Below the pieces are notes generated by a model. The model did not search any database. It saw only the letters and a program-made list of their open reading frames with translations, and was not told the origin of the DNA. The translations under genes and the position numbers were made by a program. Below, one piece after another: positions 49,801 through 63,080 of a stretch of DNA of 64,000 nucleotides. Source of the DNA: Balanoglossus misakiensis (Eukaryota > Hemichordata); contig CM082592.2 in NCBI GenBank assembly GCA_040954595.2, forward strand, positions 9,114,001 through 9,178,000, written 5' to 3'. The first letter of the stretch is position 1, and each line of letters starts with the position of its first letter.

Positions 49801-52800
49801 ATTTGACAATTACACCTCACTGGAATAGGTGGGTCTTTTTCTGGAAACAAGCAGGAAATCTAGTGGACAATGCGACTGTATTTACAGTCCTTTGCGTCAC
49901 TCCTTAGAGGGTTTGTAATTTCCTGTATGGGCCTTCTTTTTGTTCTGCAGTCAGACACAATGAAACCATGGTTCTGCCCTAGTAATCTACTTTGAACCCC
50001 TGAAAGACAAATATCTGCATTTCAGTTGGCTGCACCCAAAATAGCTAGTCTAATCGCTAATTCCACCATCCATAACAACACACACGGAAAATGTTTTGTT
50101 TTAATGACGTGCAATGCCTTCTTCAACTATGGTGGGATCTTGAATGGTGGGACCTCATGGTTTTTGAAAAATGATTTCCGGGTACTTGATGTACACAAAC
50201 AAAAAATATTTGATTGATGTTTGAACAAACTATGCTGTCAGTCAAGACGTCTTGACAATAAAGACATGAATACAGAAACAACTTGACTCATAAAAATGTT
50301 CTCCTTTCAATGTTGACAGGTGGCAAAAAAATCAAATATACTGATCAGCAACTTAGACACACACGTATCTTGAAAAATGGACAGACTGTTAAAAATTAAC
50401 GAACGATATTCAATACGAGTGTCAATTATGATTGTCCCTGGGTCAACTAGAGAGCACCATGCTTTCTGGGTGATAACTCCACCATGAACAAATTTACAAA
50501 TTTGTCGTTCATCGGGATGGTTCTGTTCACACATATTTTGGCTTGACATCATTTTAATTGGAGGCGCACAGTCAACCTTGAGAATTCAGCACCTAAATAT
50601 AGGATGCATGTTTATGTTGGAAGGGGGTGAAATAAACAATTCATGTTGTGGAGCAACTCAGGACCTTGTGACGCACCATAAACCCAAGACAAAACAAATT
50701 TAGAGTACTTCACATATGAAGTGGTCTGCAGGACCTCATATAAAACGTAAAAGAGAAGGTCACTCTGTTTTCTAATTCTATTTCTGTATACATTGTCAAT
50801 ATTTTGCATCAAGCCCTCTCAGATATATCCTACAAGATACACGTACACACAGGAAGTTTTCTAAGATTTCAATGAATTTGACGTTGAAAGTGATCTTTTT
50901 CTAAGAATGGAATAAGAAACCTACAATGTTTACAATACGTATTGTTATGCCGAAGCCCGATTTCGAAAACACCTCCTCATTGTGCACATAAAACAACTTG
51001 ATTTTATTTCCTCGAACTGCAATTACAATTACGCCACTTTCCCACTTTCTGAGCTGATATTAATTCATGACTTATAAAGAGACTGATCTGGTACTTACAT
51101 GTCTAAGAGTTTCCAGACATTCCCTGTACACGGCATCGCTCTCCAGTATTCCTGCCACCACAAGCTTTCTCATGTCGACCGGACTCGGAGTGTCACCAAA
51201 ACTCTGCAAACCAAACATAACAATGTATAAGAGACACCGTGCAACAGTCCAATTTCTATTTTTTTATTTGTGGTTCCAAACATTATTCTGTTATGCATTT
51301 AAAGTGATCATTGCTGCGTAACATCAAAACAGACGGTGATGTCATTGGAACACCTCCCACTCTCTTGATCTCACAATCGCTTTCTACATCATGCCGATTC
51401 TTGAGATCTTCTACCATTCCGGACTTTGATAGAGGGTAATTGATTTTCAATGGAACCACTCTATCACATTTGTGTTAATTACAATGGAAATCTCACCTAA
51501 ATGTCTAAATGGTGTTTAATGCAAATTAGCCAGGCCACAATAATGTATGAGTCTGTATTGATCTGCAGTTGTGTAGCAAATTTCTTTGTTTCTGCCAGTC
51601 ATTCTCTCCAAATTTCAAAAATTATTTACTATACTTGATGATTAATATACACTGACGAGCAACTTTCAGAAGACCTCACAAAGGCACATGGGTGTATGAT
51701 CCACAGCACGTGCTGGACATTTTTCGACCGATATTCAATTTCACATTTTTATGGGAGCAACATGAATGGGATTCCACACAGCAGAGTCTAACAGATTTCC
51801 CAACAGGGATTATTGTTTTTAACTTAAAAAACATCAATGTTGTTTTGTCAACAGAAGATGTAGAAATTAACACATGTCTGGGTCACGGTGAAGGGTCATT
51901 ATGACGCCAACATCGAAAACCCTGACCACAGTGCAAGTTTCTCCATAATTCGAGACGAACCACATTCTTGCCGTTATACGGAGGATAAAATTGAAAAGTC
52001 TACATACTTGCACTGCAAATTATACCCTCAGGACACCTAAATATTCCCAGGCAGAAACAGGTTCAGTGTAAAAGCTAGAAGCAGCTGCGACGATGGTGTC
52101 AACAGAGACAGATGTTGAGTTACGATTTATCTGTTGGCAAACGCGCAACACCCGAAGAGACAGCGAACGAAAACTGATAATACGATATCTTCATCAGCAG
52201 TTCGGGTCGAGACTCTGATCAGTCCTGGCGTACCACACTGGGTATTTTTATGATGTGAACTGATGCTTGTTGGGGTCAGGGTATCACAGAGTCCACACTC
52301 ACAAAAGACTAAAATTTCAATATTCAGCGTCGACTTTTGTTTCATCATCTGTTATGTGATCCTTGTCTCCCATTGTATGTTAATCGGTCATTCAGTGTCA
52401 AATTAGCTGCTGTGGATATTTTGGATCATCAAAAACATGTGAATGGTATCTTTTCAACTGATAGCCAAATGAACAAATATTAGTCTCCGTAAAGGATCCT
52501 GCTGATTAAAGGTCACTGTAATTGGTCAATATTTGATTGCAAAAATTCAAACTTTTTACACTACACATAATAGAGTGTTGGTTGGATCTTATTTGGTTTG
52601 TATGAATGAATATGACTGATTGATGAATATTTATTTCCAGGGAGAAAAAAAATTCACAGCAAACTCAACACTTTTCCAAACTACCCACAGATGAAGAAAG
52701 ACTTGTTGTAGCCAGCAAAAATTATGGGTAAGTGGTTATGAGTTAATTTTAGAGCAATGGTTCTCCTTATTTTTCTACTCGATTATATTTTCCCTCCTAG

Positions 52801-55800
52801 CTGGTTTTGAAAACCTGGAAGTTTGTACTATAAGAAGACGAGTGTTGATTTCACACTATCAGAGAAATCAAAACTGACTGGCTGCGAAGCCGATAATAAT
52901 GGCCTATTTAAGTACAATAAAACAGTTCCCATAAAATGTGAGTATTGACAATTTCTGCTAATGGCATGTAAGTGATTCAAAGCCATTAGGGAGAAGGAAA
53001 AAAACCCCAGTAATATTGGCATTCATTGTTTCATATAAACTGTTTATCGCGGCCCATGTAATGAGTGAGTCACTAGAGTGGGATCCATGTTTGATCTGCT
53101 CGAGATCGGAGATGGATTCGTAAAAGTCAAATAAATTTGCGATTGGCATTCCTTGGTCATCGTATACATTGTAATTGTTCAAAAAGATGCATGATTTTTG
53201 TGTGTATTGTTAAAAATCTCGTAAATTACACAGGTTTAAATATGTGGTTTCCAAATACACATGCACACACAGCAGGATTGCAGACAATTGGGACTGAGTT
53301 TCAATAGGTGGCTTGTAATGTTACTATATATATCCCCGTTCTTTTCAATCTGCGATAGTTTTGTTGTCACATTGGTATTATGTGATTGCTGAAAGACAAA
53401 ACACGACTTGTATTTGTGCAGAGGATTACTTGTACAGTGTTGGTTAAACACAGGCCAAATGGAATATGTTCTATGTATGTTTACATACATGTACATCACG
53501 TAGGGCAATGTAACTGATCACACTTGGTATCACAAGTTGGGAAAATATCTACATGTACCGATGACAGATGCACACAGACGAGAATTTTCTGTGGGGAAGC
53601 ATGCGTACTGCTGAGAATTCTCACTGGGGAAGAAATTAGCGTACTCTACATTGTACATTTCTCTATGAAAATTGCTGACGTGAAAGTATATGTGCAGAAG
53701 AATGGAAAGATTGGCTGTCATGAATTTGCATAACGGTTACTGCGGTTATTTGCACTGAAAAAAGAGCATTTGCATGAAATCTTACCAGTGTCTTCAGAAG
53801 TGAATTACAAGCACGGTACTTGAAACACCAACAGTGTGTCTGTTCAGACATCGCTGCGAATAAAGAGATAGACTCAACACTTACCAGACTGACAGAATCG
53901 ACGGATGTACCATCACTTTCGGGTTCCACGATGCGCACCGACTTCTTCGAATTGCTGCTCTGCGGCTTGGGACCTTCAAGAAACGAATGCGGGAGACCAC
54001 ACCGTTTAGTATACGAACGACGAAATTTGCCTCGCAGGAAGTGCACATGCTGGGTATGATTTCCCGGCAAGGCTTCTAGCGGCTTGCGTTCTTTGTAAAT
54101 ATCACTCATTGCTCCGTGTTTTGACTGACAAAAACTCCAGGCTGTTGAGGTTACTCAGAGTTCAAGTGAAAAATTTTCTGTCCAAGGCCAAGTTTGTTCT
54201 ATAAGCAGGCGAGAAACCACAGCGGTGTTTGCGATCGAGCCCTGCGATGGAGAACTGTTTTGAACATTCATTTGAAAATCTGGAACCGTTAAAAACCCTG
54301 AATAGGCATGATTTAAATAAGAGGTAAACTAGTTAAACTGAAAAGTAACCTTTTGAACTCTGTTACTGGTTAAACTGATCTTTAATATCTTGCTAGGCAT
54401 TGGGTCAATTCTTTGTGTGTTTTCCTAAGCGACTTGCTTTTGTAGACTGAGGCTGTTCAACGTGATCACCATTTCGTATAACTACGAAATGCACGAAAAA
54501 CATCAATGTATGAAATGTAATGTTTCAATTCACACTATACCATGATAAACAGTGTCCACCCAGTACATTTTGATTGTATGTACATGTATGTGTATGTGTA
54601 CTTGGGCACATAAGGAAACGCTCATTTTCGCTTATCATGTGATGCACCTTTTAATTACTATTTGCACTGTTGTCTGTTATCAAAATGAGGAATTACTAGA
54701 TTACAGAACTTAAGGAGTTACTTGGTTAACTCAAACTGCATGAACATTCCATACACGAATGTCCCTCCTAGCTGTTATGATGCCGACCTCAGATTTTCCA
54801 ACCAAAGAACAGGGGCACTTTCGACGCCTGAGGTCACCGGCTATTCACTGCTTCATTACCATCACAGTCCTTGCATTGACTAACAAAATTAAACCAAATC
54901 CTTCTTCCTCCTTTTGAGAGCACTCACTGTACATGTAATTTATTTGAACAGCGTTTCACGAGACAGAACTGTCATTCTCACATGACTAAAACCGTTCCCT
55001 TTGCACACAATCACAGTTTTCCCCACTTCTACCCAAGTCTGTTGACACTTTTCAATGACAGCATGCACACAACAATAACTGGGTTACTGTACATGTGAAA
55101 CCTGGGGTCATAACAGGTTCGTCGTGCTGCATGGGTGACACGCAATCACGCCATGTCACATCAGCCTAAAATGGGGCAATGATGTCATCACGTATCTTTT
55201 CCTGATATTTTGACAATCAGCTTGATGCCAGGAGTCTGTTCTGCCGTTCAATGACTTGTAATAGAGGCTGATACCGAAAGTCACCACATGTATATATTTG
55301 TAGCAATATAAAACGTTCAGCAATTGATTCAGTGTACATGTACATTTATGAGTGCATTAACGTGAATGTACATTTCGTAAACATGCCATATAATGAAATG
55401 TACACTGTGCATGTACATTACATGTATGTTACACATGCCCTCATGTATTCCCTAAACAATGAACTATTATGAAGGATCTGAGATTTCTTGAAATGTTTTG
55501 GATTTTCTGAAAAATAAAATGGCTGACGATTTGTTGTGTGCAAAGTGCAGGATGCATACTTAAAATGCTTGACTACGAAGTCATTATCAGTGTATACAGG
55601 ATATTCAGATAAACGCTTCTGGACTTTCCTCGTGTTTCTAACTCCACTCAAAATTACTTGGAGACTATTAACTTCCATATATGGAAACGTGTATGTGTAT
55701 TGTTAAAAAATTCATGAGTGGCATGTTTGATTATTTCATTTATTAAACAGCTATCTGATTTTCAAACTGCATGTATACATATATATCACCAACCAGGTAT

Positions 55801-58800
55801 CTGTTGTGATTATTTCTTTTCTTTTCACACTCTCTTCAGAACTGGTTTGAAATTCACTTTCAAACTAGGTCGGAGGAAAATCAGACAGTGACCTTTCACC
55901 TTTGTGTAAGCTGTAATTTGATAAAGAAAAATAGGAAGCCATACATTTCTATGTGGTGTAACTGATTACAAAGAGAATACAACTATCTGTGTGCAGAGAT
56001 GTCAAATTTTGACAAGATAAGCTAGGCAAATGATGTTACAGTTCTTTGCTATTCAAATCGTATACACTTTTTGCAGCTACATGTACGTTAATACAAAATA
56101 TCACCTTGAGGTTAATACAATTAAAACACTTGCGATGTAATTCTAAATTTTATTGTGTACACATACATGCAATGGCATGCGTTAATTAAAGAACAGGACT
56201 TTGCATTCAGAAGTGAGTGAGAAAGACACACCCATTTCTAAAAAAAGATCTCCAGGCCACCTATATACATGTGTATGTATGTATATATCCAATACATGTG
56301 CACACATACATACATACTTTCAATACACAATACCGGATAGTTTCATCCACTCATGTACGTCAGCTGCTGACGACCGGAGACTGTAGGTCAAAATCAATGA
56401 CGGCAAGGTTAAATCTCAGAATCTCAGACATGTTAATGGTCGTATTTTATTGTGCGTAAAACAAAACAGGACTTTTGACATCCGGCTTTCCTGGACTTGA
56501 CCATGGTCAATCAAGTAATTGATAACAAGGAAATTAATAGTCCAAGAAATTATTATTACCCAGTGTGAAATAGGCTCCTATCACATTAACAACATTTCTG
56601 TTTATATTATGGCCCTGCCTTCTTGGTTGATTAGGGTTACCTGGAAAGACTGGCTAAATGGCAGGAAATTGGATTTTCCTTGACAGATTTCACTCCCTGA
56701 AATGTACAGTATTTTAGCTTAAGTGACTGAGATATTCTTAAAACCTCAGACGGTGATGTACAGTACACGCAAATAGACACAAGCTCAGGTTGGGATTTCA
56801 CACGGCCAAATATTTATCATGCCCGTGCATCACCAGGAAACTGAAATGGAACAAAGTCTTTTGTCATGCTGATATTAGCAGCGTTTACATGATGTATCAA
56901 TGTGCAGTGTATGAGCACAAAAAAATAATATTCAACACACGTACTACAGATCAGGACAGCCAATTTTCCAAGCTTTTCATAACAAAGGATAATGTAAAAT
57001 TTACCTCCGTTTTCCTACAGACATGTAGTGATCAGAGTCACATTGAGAACAACCTACACATGATGCATCATATTGCCTTTTATTGCACATAAACTGTAAA
57101 ATTTTAATTATAATTTCAGTAAGCTTTTGTGATTTACATGTGCCTGCTAATCCGATGCCAATTAAACTTGATTTGCTTTGATTTCCCCAGAGTTACAATA
57201 CATTGTACACATTTATATAAGACTGAGTATGTGTTTTGACTGCAAGCACTAAATTTGACCCAATTTTTACATATTAAATAATTGCCGGACATTGAAAACG
57301 TTTGTTTGTGACTTGTTCCCAGAAAGCGAAGTCTGCCTTGAACAAAGAACACAATTATATTCCTAAGTGGGCAATCTATTACATTTGTTGGGCATAAACC
57401 AGGTGTACTTCCGTAGCCCACAACTTCCCCCCCCCCCTCCCCCATAATTTTGCTCTTGTGTCAGCCATCCACAAATAAATGGGTGCAGTTCATGCTGTGA
57501 AACTGATCTGAAGTCCTGAAAGACATTGCAATAGTTGAAATACCCAGAGTTTATGCACACTGAAAGCCAATATGTCAACAGTCTGGAATGATGGATGGGG
57601 TGCGGAATAACCTTAGAACATAATTTGGGGTTAAAAGTGTATGCTCACTTTCAGTAATGGCCTATAAAACCCCTGCTAGTTTTGTTTTATCACCCTCAAA
57701 CATATATATTTACACTTTCATTCAATTTGCATTACATTAATGTGACAACTGTTACTTCTTTGCCAAGTGACGGATTACACAATAAAATTTATTTTCGTTC
57801 CATAGAAGTTGATTGGGATCTTATGAAAAATGCAAACAGGCACTGAGAGAGCAGTCGATCTTGCCCGTTCGTTTTCTTTTCGCTTCAGTGACGATGAGAT
57901 TTCTTAGAACCGCTGGATGTTTTGTACTGACTCAACAGAGTATTGTGCAAATTGCACGTCGTCCCTGTATAAGTGCAAAGCTTTTGTGTTGTTACAATGT
58001 AATTCAATCCAGAATGTTGTCTGTTTTATCCAGCTTTGACCCAGCCAAGTTTCATTTAAAATCTATCTACACCAGGTACACAGAGTGATCACATTAGTCC
58101 TTTGGACCAAGGTCCAAAGGACTAGTAGAAGGTATATACTATACAAGGGAATTACAGAAACATAAGGAAACTAAAGGGGTAAATTTCGCCAAACAAGCGG
58201 GAAGCATTTTCTATGTCGACGTTTCCACAAATGCCAGCAAGACCTAGCTACACAGTAAGCTCATTTACCGAATTCCCAGCCTAATGCACGATTCTCGCAT
58301 ATTTTCACTATTTGTCAATTTCATTAAACCCACTTCAGTTTTTACGTTTTCTTCATCGGGGGATGCAGGGTAAACTTCACATCACGAATCAATGCATCAG
58401 TACCGGTAAATCAAGGACTGACGACAAGCCATATTGCCAGAGCGCGAGTTATACCATGTGCGATGTGCTACACCCCAGTCCTAAGTTTGCCTAGCGTGGC
58501 ACCTGTCAATCACAGGTGTTGTAATATACAGCCAAGCCTGTGTGTGTACAGTGGTCCAGGTCATAACTTTGCCAAACGACCACTAAAATATGTGATTACT
58601 ACAATCATGACCGAGTCGTAAAACTATGAAGTTTTTTACTATAAAATCAATCACCCCATAGGGAGTTGCTGTAACATGCAAAATTTGAATACAGTAATTT
58701 AATCAAATACGCATGCCTGGTAAACAACAGTTGGTACATATATGTGATGTATACATGTAGTATAGTTCGTCATTAGTTTAGACCCAGGGTTCAAAGTCTA

Positions 58801-60375
58801 GAATCTATCTGGCGGTTGAAAGTTCTGTTCTGCAGAACTTTCCTCAGCCTAATAGTAATACATGGATTTTTTGTATTACAAGGGCAAAACCATACATCCA
58901 TGCAGCAATGTGAAGATGATGTTGTCCCAGCGCCAATTGTAGATGTATATATCTAATCAATTTGTGGCAGCATCATTTTCCCAGGGCATAACATGTTTAT
59001 TTTTAAATCTGGATACAATGCATGCTGGGTAATATAACAATCTAGTTTTCCAGCTACGAAGTTGTGAGTTGTCATTCGTGTTGTTACAGCACGAACACTT
59101 TCAACTACTGATTTCTGACAATTTGCAAATCCATCCATACTCACCATGATATCCTTGATCTTCATCCTGATCACCTGACTCTGAATCATTATATGAATCG
59201 TCAGATGCAGATGCAGACTCTGGCCCGCCGCCGGCCAATCGGCTTCGAATGAAATCAAACGGCGACGGCACAGGAAAGTTCCCTTCCGAGCCAATCGAGT
59301 CCAGGTTTTCCTCCCCGACCGTCATGTACTCATTTCCATTATTCTTGCTGCTCTCATCATGGACTGTTTCATACTTAACCTCATCTTCTTTGCGCTCCTC
59401 ATTGAAGCCTTCATAGATGGGGTTCTTCTGTTCAACGAACTGTCCAGTGTTTTCGTAAATGCTTCGTTGTTTGCGTGGCTCCTTCGGCGGAGCGTCGCCC
59501 ACTTGATCGTACAGGTTCTCTTCTGCCAATGCCGGTGTTGGGCTTTTGGGACTTTTGGGGACACATAATCCTGCTTCGGGTTTATCCGTGTCGTTATTTT
59601 GCTGCTGTAGCTGGCGGTTTTTGAGTTTCTCCAGGACAGGTGACGTCTCCAACATCTTTTGGTGCAGATTTGGTTGAACCGCTGGTTGGCCAAATCCCCC
59701 CATCTCTCTCCTGCTACTAGTACTATGGCGGAAGGAGGCTGGTTTCGGTTTGATTTCTGGTCTGGGTTTCTTTACCTGGGTGTACAGGTCCCCGGTACTG
59801 GTTCCGCCAATCCCCATCCTCAACACATGCGGTGGTGGTGTTACTTCCTTGTTTTTCCCTGGCCCCGGTGGTGGATAGCTCCCAGCTTTGAAGGTGCCGT
59901 TCGGTGGCTTCGTTGCCATTGGGAAGTCATCGATGGTTTCGTAGGCATTTTCACGATGGCGAAGTTTAAATTTGTTTTCTCGTCCTTGGCTAGTCTCGAA
60001 ACTATTTTGGTGTTCCGAACCAACACCTGAACTGGGTGCCGCTGTCAATAGCGGTGACGTATTTAGCGATCCGCCCAACCCACCCCTCGCCATATTTTTG
60101 CTACCACCCGATCGATCCCCCTTCAGAAGCGCCACGGCCTTCCCCAACCCCTCCAATTCCTCTAGTTCCTTTTCAATCCAGCCCTTAAGAAATTCCTGTT
60201 GCTCGATCTCAAATCGGAGCCTGGAAATCGTCTCATCGATCCTTACCACCTCATCCTGAAGAACGTACTTCGTTCGACCTCTACCTGCCCCGGCAGTCAA
60301 AAAGGAGACATCGGGTGGCTTCTTCCCCGGATACTTATCGTTCCAGCTCTGGAGGAACTCCGACATCGTATCCAT
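40805..60375 (-). CDS. BCR: BCR/ABR orthologue: coiled coil, DH, PH, C2 and RhoGAP protein
   Basis: Twenty-three coding exons in transcript order: 60375-59145, 53973-53885, 51203-51099, 49483-49298, 49112-48959, 48827-48775, 47685-47521, 47405-47284, 45032-44941, 44788-44682, 44514-44455, 44307-44245, 44054-43905, 43723-43678, 43492-43424, 43187-43090, 42831-42730, 42544-42494, 42251-42077, 41895-41818, 41613-41479, 41342-41237, 41033-40805; 1221 aa (human BCR 1271). Phases agree throughout. Residues 35-80 are a coiled coil (oligomerisation), 140-410 a disordered Tyr/Pro-rich region, about 452-650 DH ([31 protein letters not shown]), 655-860 PH ([19 protein letters not shown]), 870-990 C2, 1005-1200 RhoGAP with the arginine finger in EMGIYRISG, plus [12 protein letters not shown] and [18 protein letters not shown]. 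It should act as a Rho GEF and Rac/Cdc42 GAP at membranes and the cytoskeleton. A single gene here stands for vertebrate BCR and ABR. The C-terminus (TETHDL) lacks the human PDZ ligand. The acceptor at 53974 linking exon 1 to exon 2 is the least certain junction. Confidence 0.94.
45033..47283. other. BCR intron within the PH-coding part
   Basis: 2.25 kb without exons on either strand; contains a short TTC repeat near 46929-46945. The flanking exons join in phase 2 to complete a Gly codon. Confidence 0.6.
47686..48774. other. BCR intron within the DH-coding part
   Basis: About 1.1 kb, no features seen beyond splice sites. Confidence 0.6.
49484..51098. other. BCR intron at start of DH domain
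   Basis: 1.6 kb, no supported exon or repeat array. Confidence 0.6.
51204..53884. other. BCR intron before the DH domain
   Basis: 2.7 kb of AT-rich sequence. Short open frames on both strands show no domain. No repeat array seen. Confidence 0.6.
53885..54109 (-). CDS. BCR: Possible alternative first exon of an ABR-like short BCR isoform
   Basis: The long isoform enters this exon at an internal acceptor (after 53974). Upstream on the minus strand the same frame stays open to an ATG at 54109, giving 75 residues starting [18 protein letters not shown] and ending at the donor in the same phase 0. A transcript starting here would encode 856 aa without the coiled coil, almost the length of vertebrate ABR (859 aa). 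There is also an acceptor-like TTTTTGTCAG just before the ATG, but its phase would not match exon 1, which favours a separate promoter over an upstream coding exon. No promoter element was recognised; a chance frame is possible. Confidence 0.35.
57427..57444. repeat. Poly-C tract
   Basis: A C homopolymer broken by one T, inside BCR intron 1. Confidence 0.8.
58095..58124. repeat. 14-bp perfect hairpin with 2-base loop
   Basis: TAGTCCTTTGGACC pairs exactly with its reverse complement across an AA spacer; it lies in BCR intron 1. Confidence 0.85.
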
Positions 60376-62030
60376 GTCTGTATGCGTAATAATAGTTGAA
60401 CAACAATCGATTGTACAGATCTACGTGTAAGAACTCACTACGAACTTAAGTTTTCCGGCGATTTCAAAACTTCCATGGTTTATGCGGTAAACACACAACA
60501 CAGTAATAACACAAAGCCTTCTTCACCACTTCGTGCAGTTCTGAAGCTCGATGAACTTTGCTCTCCGGAAGTTTAGATCACGTGGTGAAATTAACATAAG
60601 TCATGTAAGTATCATCGAGTCACTACCGGTGTATGACGTACATCTGAGTATATTACAAGAAAAAGGGAACATACCCACCCAAACTTGGAGAATGTGATTA
60701 ACAGCTTCATAACTTTACGAGTAATCTCCAAGTTTACGATTTCCAAATAACAGTGGATTTTCCAGACAGCGCAATAATTCCGTTAAAACTATTGCTAAAA
60801 GATTAAAAATTAAAACAAATGTGCGCTTTTGAAATCTACAACCACTGTCACTCTGTCAGACTCAGAGTTTTTCCACCGGACAGTTTCAATTGATTTAATA
60901 TATTTGCCCCGCGAGTTGTTCTATCAAACATAATTAATGGAAAATGCGCAGCGAGAGAGACACTTTGTCCCTTTAAAGTTTAATTAGAAGTTGATGTCAC
61001 ATATCAACATTTGAGCTCCGCTGTTAAGTAGGCGCCACCAACGACGGGAAAGTGAATTTTACACGCCTTCGTTCACAAGTCGAAATAGACAACACTCTCA
61101 CTCACAATGTCAACGTTGTGACACGTTGGCAGAAGAAGAATGATGTTGTAGTGTGTTTATCAAAGAGGGAAGAAAACAAATGTGACGACGGGTGTCTATG
61201 CTTTACAAAATGTAAGTAAATTTCACTAAACCAGTGACGGGGGTGTGTCCCAGGGGGTGTGTCACACTGTGTGTGTGGGGAACGTTGATAGTGATAGACA
61301 TACACAGACACGGTCCGTAGCCTTGGGTAAGGTGGCTACCACTCCCAGGACAAAATGTTCAAGGGAGTCACTGGTATAGGGCTAAGTTTGACTGTTTCCA
61401 GAATGTTTTCTTGGTTTGCAGATAATACAGCCCATTGAATTTATAGTGTCTCTGTTAAACCTGTAGTCTCCCTACCAGTAGATTCACTAATTATATTCAT
61501 AGGAAAACATTGGTAAACCAGTCCAATTTTTCATTGCAATACATGCACCGATGATTGCATTTGGTCACCTGCCCACGTTTTTCAATTGTGATATGATAGC
61601 CCTATCTATCTTCAAGCACAATAAGATTTTCCCAGCTGCCACTCCCCCAACTAACTGTGTGAGTTGGGAGCGGATCATACTACAGCGTGATTTAGAATTT
61701 ACCGGTATGTCATTTACCAACAATACGTATACTGTAGTTTCACCCATTCGTTGGTCACATGGACGGATTCTATACAATAGTACGTGCCATACATTTGACT
61801 CTATATATTCATATTTACTTTCAGGGTAATAGCACATTAACATTGGTAATCCCATATTTATCAAAACTGTGGTGCACCCGTCCAGAGTTTCCCCGATTGC
61901 CAGTTTTATTTCATCTGTGGCCATGGCGAATTGGTAGCAGTGTCCATCAGATACCGGTAGAAGTTCTCCTGGCTAAGACTGCAGACACCTAAGAAGATCT
62001 AGAGGGCCTGGAGAAGAACTGTCGAACAAT
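60376..62030. other. Divergent intergenic region between BCR and SVOP
   Basis: About 1.65 kb separates the minus-strand BCR start from the plus-strand SVOP start, so both promoters should be here. No TATA box was convincingly placed for either gene. Open frames on both strands lack domains. Confidence 0.5.
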
Positions 62031-63080
62031 ATGAGTCGATCCTACAGGAGATTAGCTGAGAGTAAGGATTGCTTGGTTCCCACAGTCATGGATCCTGTCA
62101 ATATCTATATTAAATTTTGTCGATATAGACAGAGCCAGCAAAATTGCTATCCTCAATACCTTAAATAGATTTTTGCTACCTCAGGGCACGTCTTGTTTGG
62201 TCAACTGATATTCAAGATGGCAGATTTCTATTTTTAATACTCAGAAGCTCTTAACTGTTGTTAATTTCAATTAAATGTGATTAATTAATATCCAAAATAG
62301 GCTCAAAATAATATCATTTTTATCCAATACATCCGAAGACAATTTCAAAACTAGTTGTTGACAATAATGTTCTATTATTATTATTATTTATTTTGCAGGT
62401 AGCAATGAGGAGGAGGAAGAGGAGGTGGATATTGTGCGCTTACGAAATGTCCTGAGTGAAATCAATCCTGATAGAAGCAAGACTCATGGGAGTGATGTGA
62501 CATATACAGTGGAAGAAGCCGTGGAAAGAATAGGATTTGGAAAATTTCAAGTGTTCCTGACCCTCATCATGGGCACTTTCAGTGTAATTACGAGTTACTG
62601 TTGTGTACTTATATGCACAGTAAAACCTGTCTGAATTGATAACGGACACATTAAATAATGGGGGAACTGGAGAAAAAAGAATGACCGAGTGTGTTTTTCA
62701 TTCCTGTTGATGACTTTTTTTTTCGTAGTTTTCTGATGCCTGTGAGATGATGTTGCTTGCGGTGCTGTCCCCGGTCTTGAGATGTGCTTGGCATTTGTCG
62801 TCGTATCAAGTTGCCATGATTACCACGGTATGTTCTGGCGCAGCACGAAAACACCAATATTTTACTGTAACAAAACTGTGTTTATCACTGCTTCCATTCT
62901 CAGCCTTCATCAATGAAGTCACATCCAACAGTGGATTTGTGATTAGAAATCTGTTGGCATTTAATTAAATGATTTGACGAAATGATTTGGATTTTCCTGT
63001 TTTGGCAGGTTGTATTTCTTGGTATGCTAATTGGATCTGCTGTGTTTGGAACAGCCACTGACAAGTACGGCAGAAAGCCA
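62031..63080 (+). CDS. SVOP: SVOP-type synaptic vesicle 2-related transporter (major facilitator), 5' part
   Basis: Four exons are visible: 62031-62061, 62399-62583, 62729-62827, 63009-63080, giving 129 codons; the gene runs past the right edge. Exon 1 encodes only MSRSYRRLAE plus one base, and its GTAAGG donor and phase 1 match the next acceptor. The cytoplasmic N-terminus is acidic (NEEEEEEVDIVRL). Then come TVEEAVERIGFGKFQ and DACEMMLLAVLSPVL (helix 1), followed by SYQVAMITTVVFLGMLIG (helix 2) and DKYGRKP, the major facilitator motif A loop. These match SVOP and its SV2 relatives; SVOP-like rather than SV2 because the N-terminus is short and the TVEEAVE-IGFGKFQ block is intact. It sits in vesicle membranes; substrate unknown. 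No further exon was recognised up to 64000. Confidence 0.85.

Larger units (their letters stand above)
54110..59144. other. Large BCR intron 1
   Basis: About 5 kb. Enriched in TACATGTA/ACATGTAC palindromes around 55330-55440, with a poly-C tract near 57427-57444 and a 14-bp hairpin at 58095. If the short isoform is real, its promoter lies at the left (54.1-54.5 kb) end. No exon was recognised. Confidence 0.55.
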
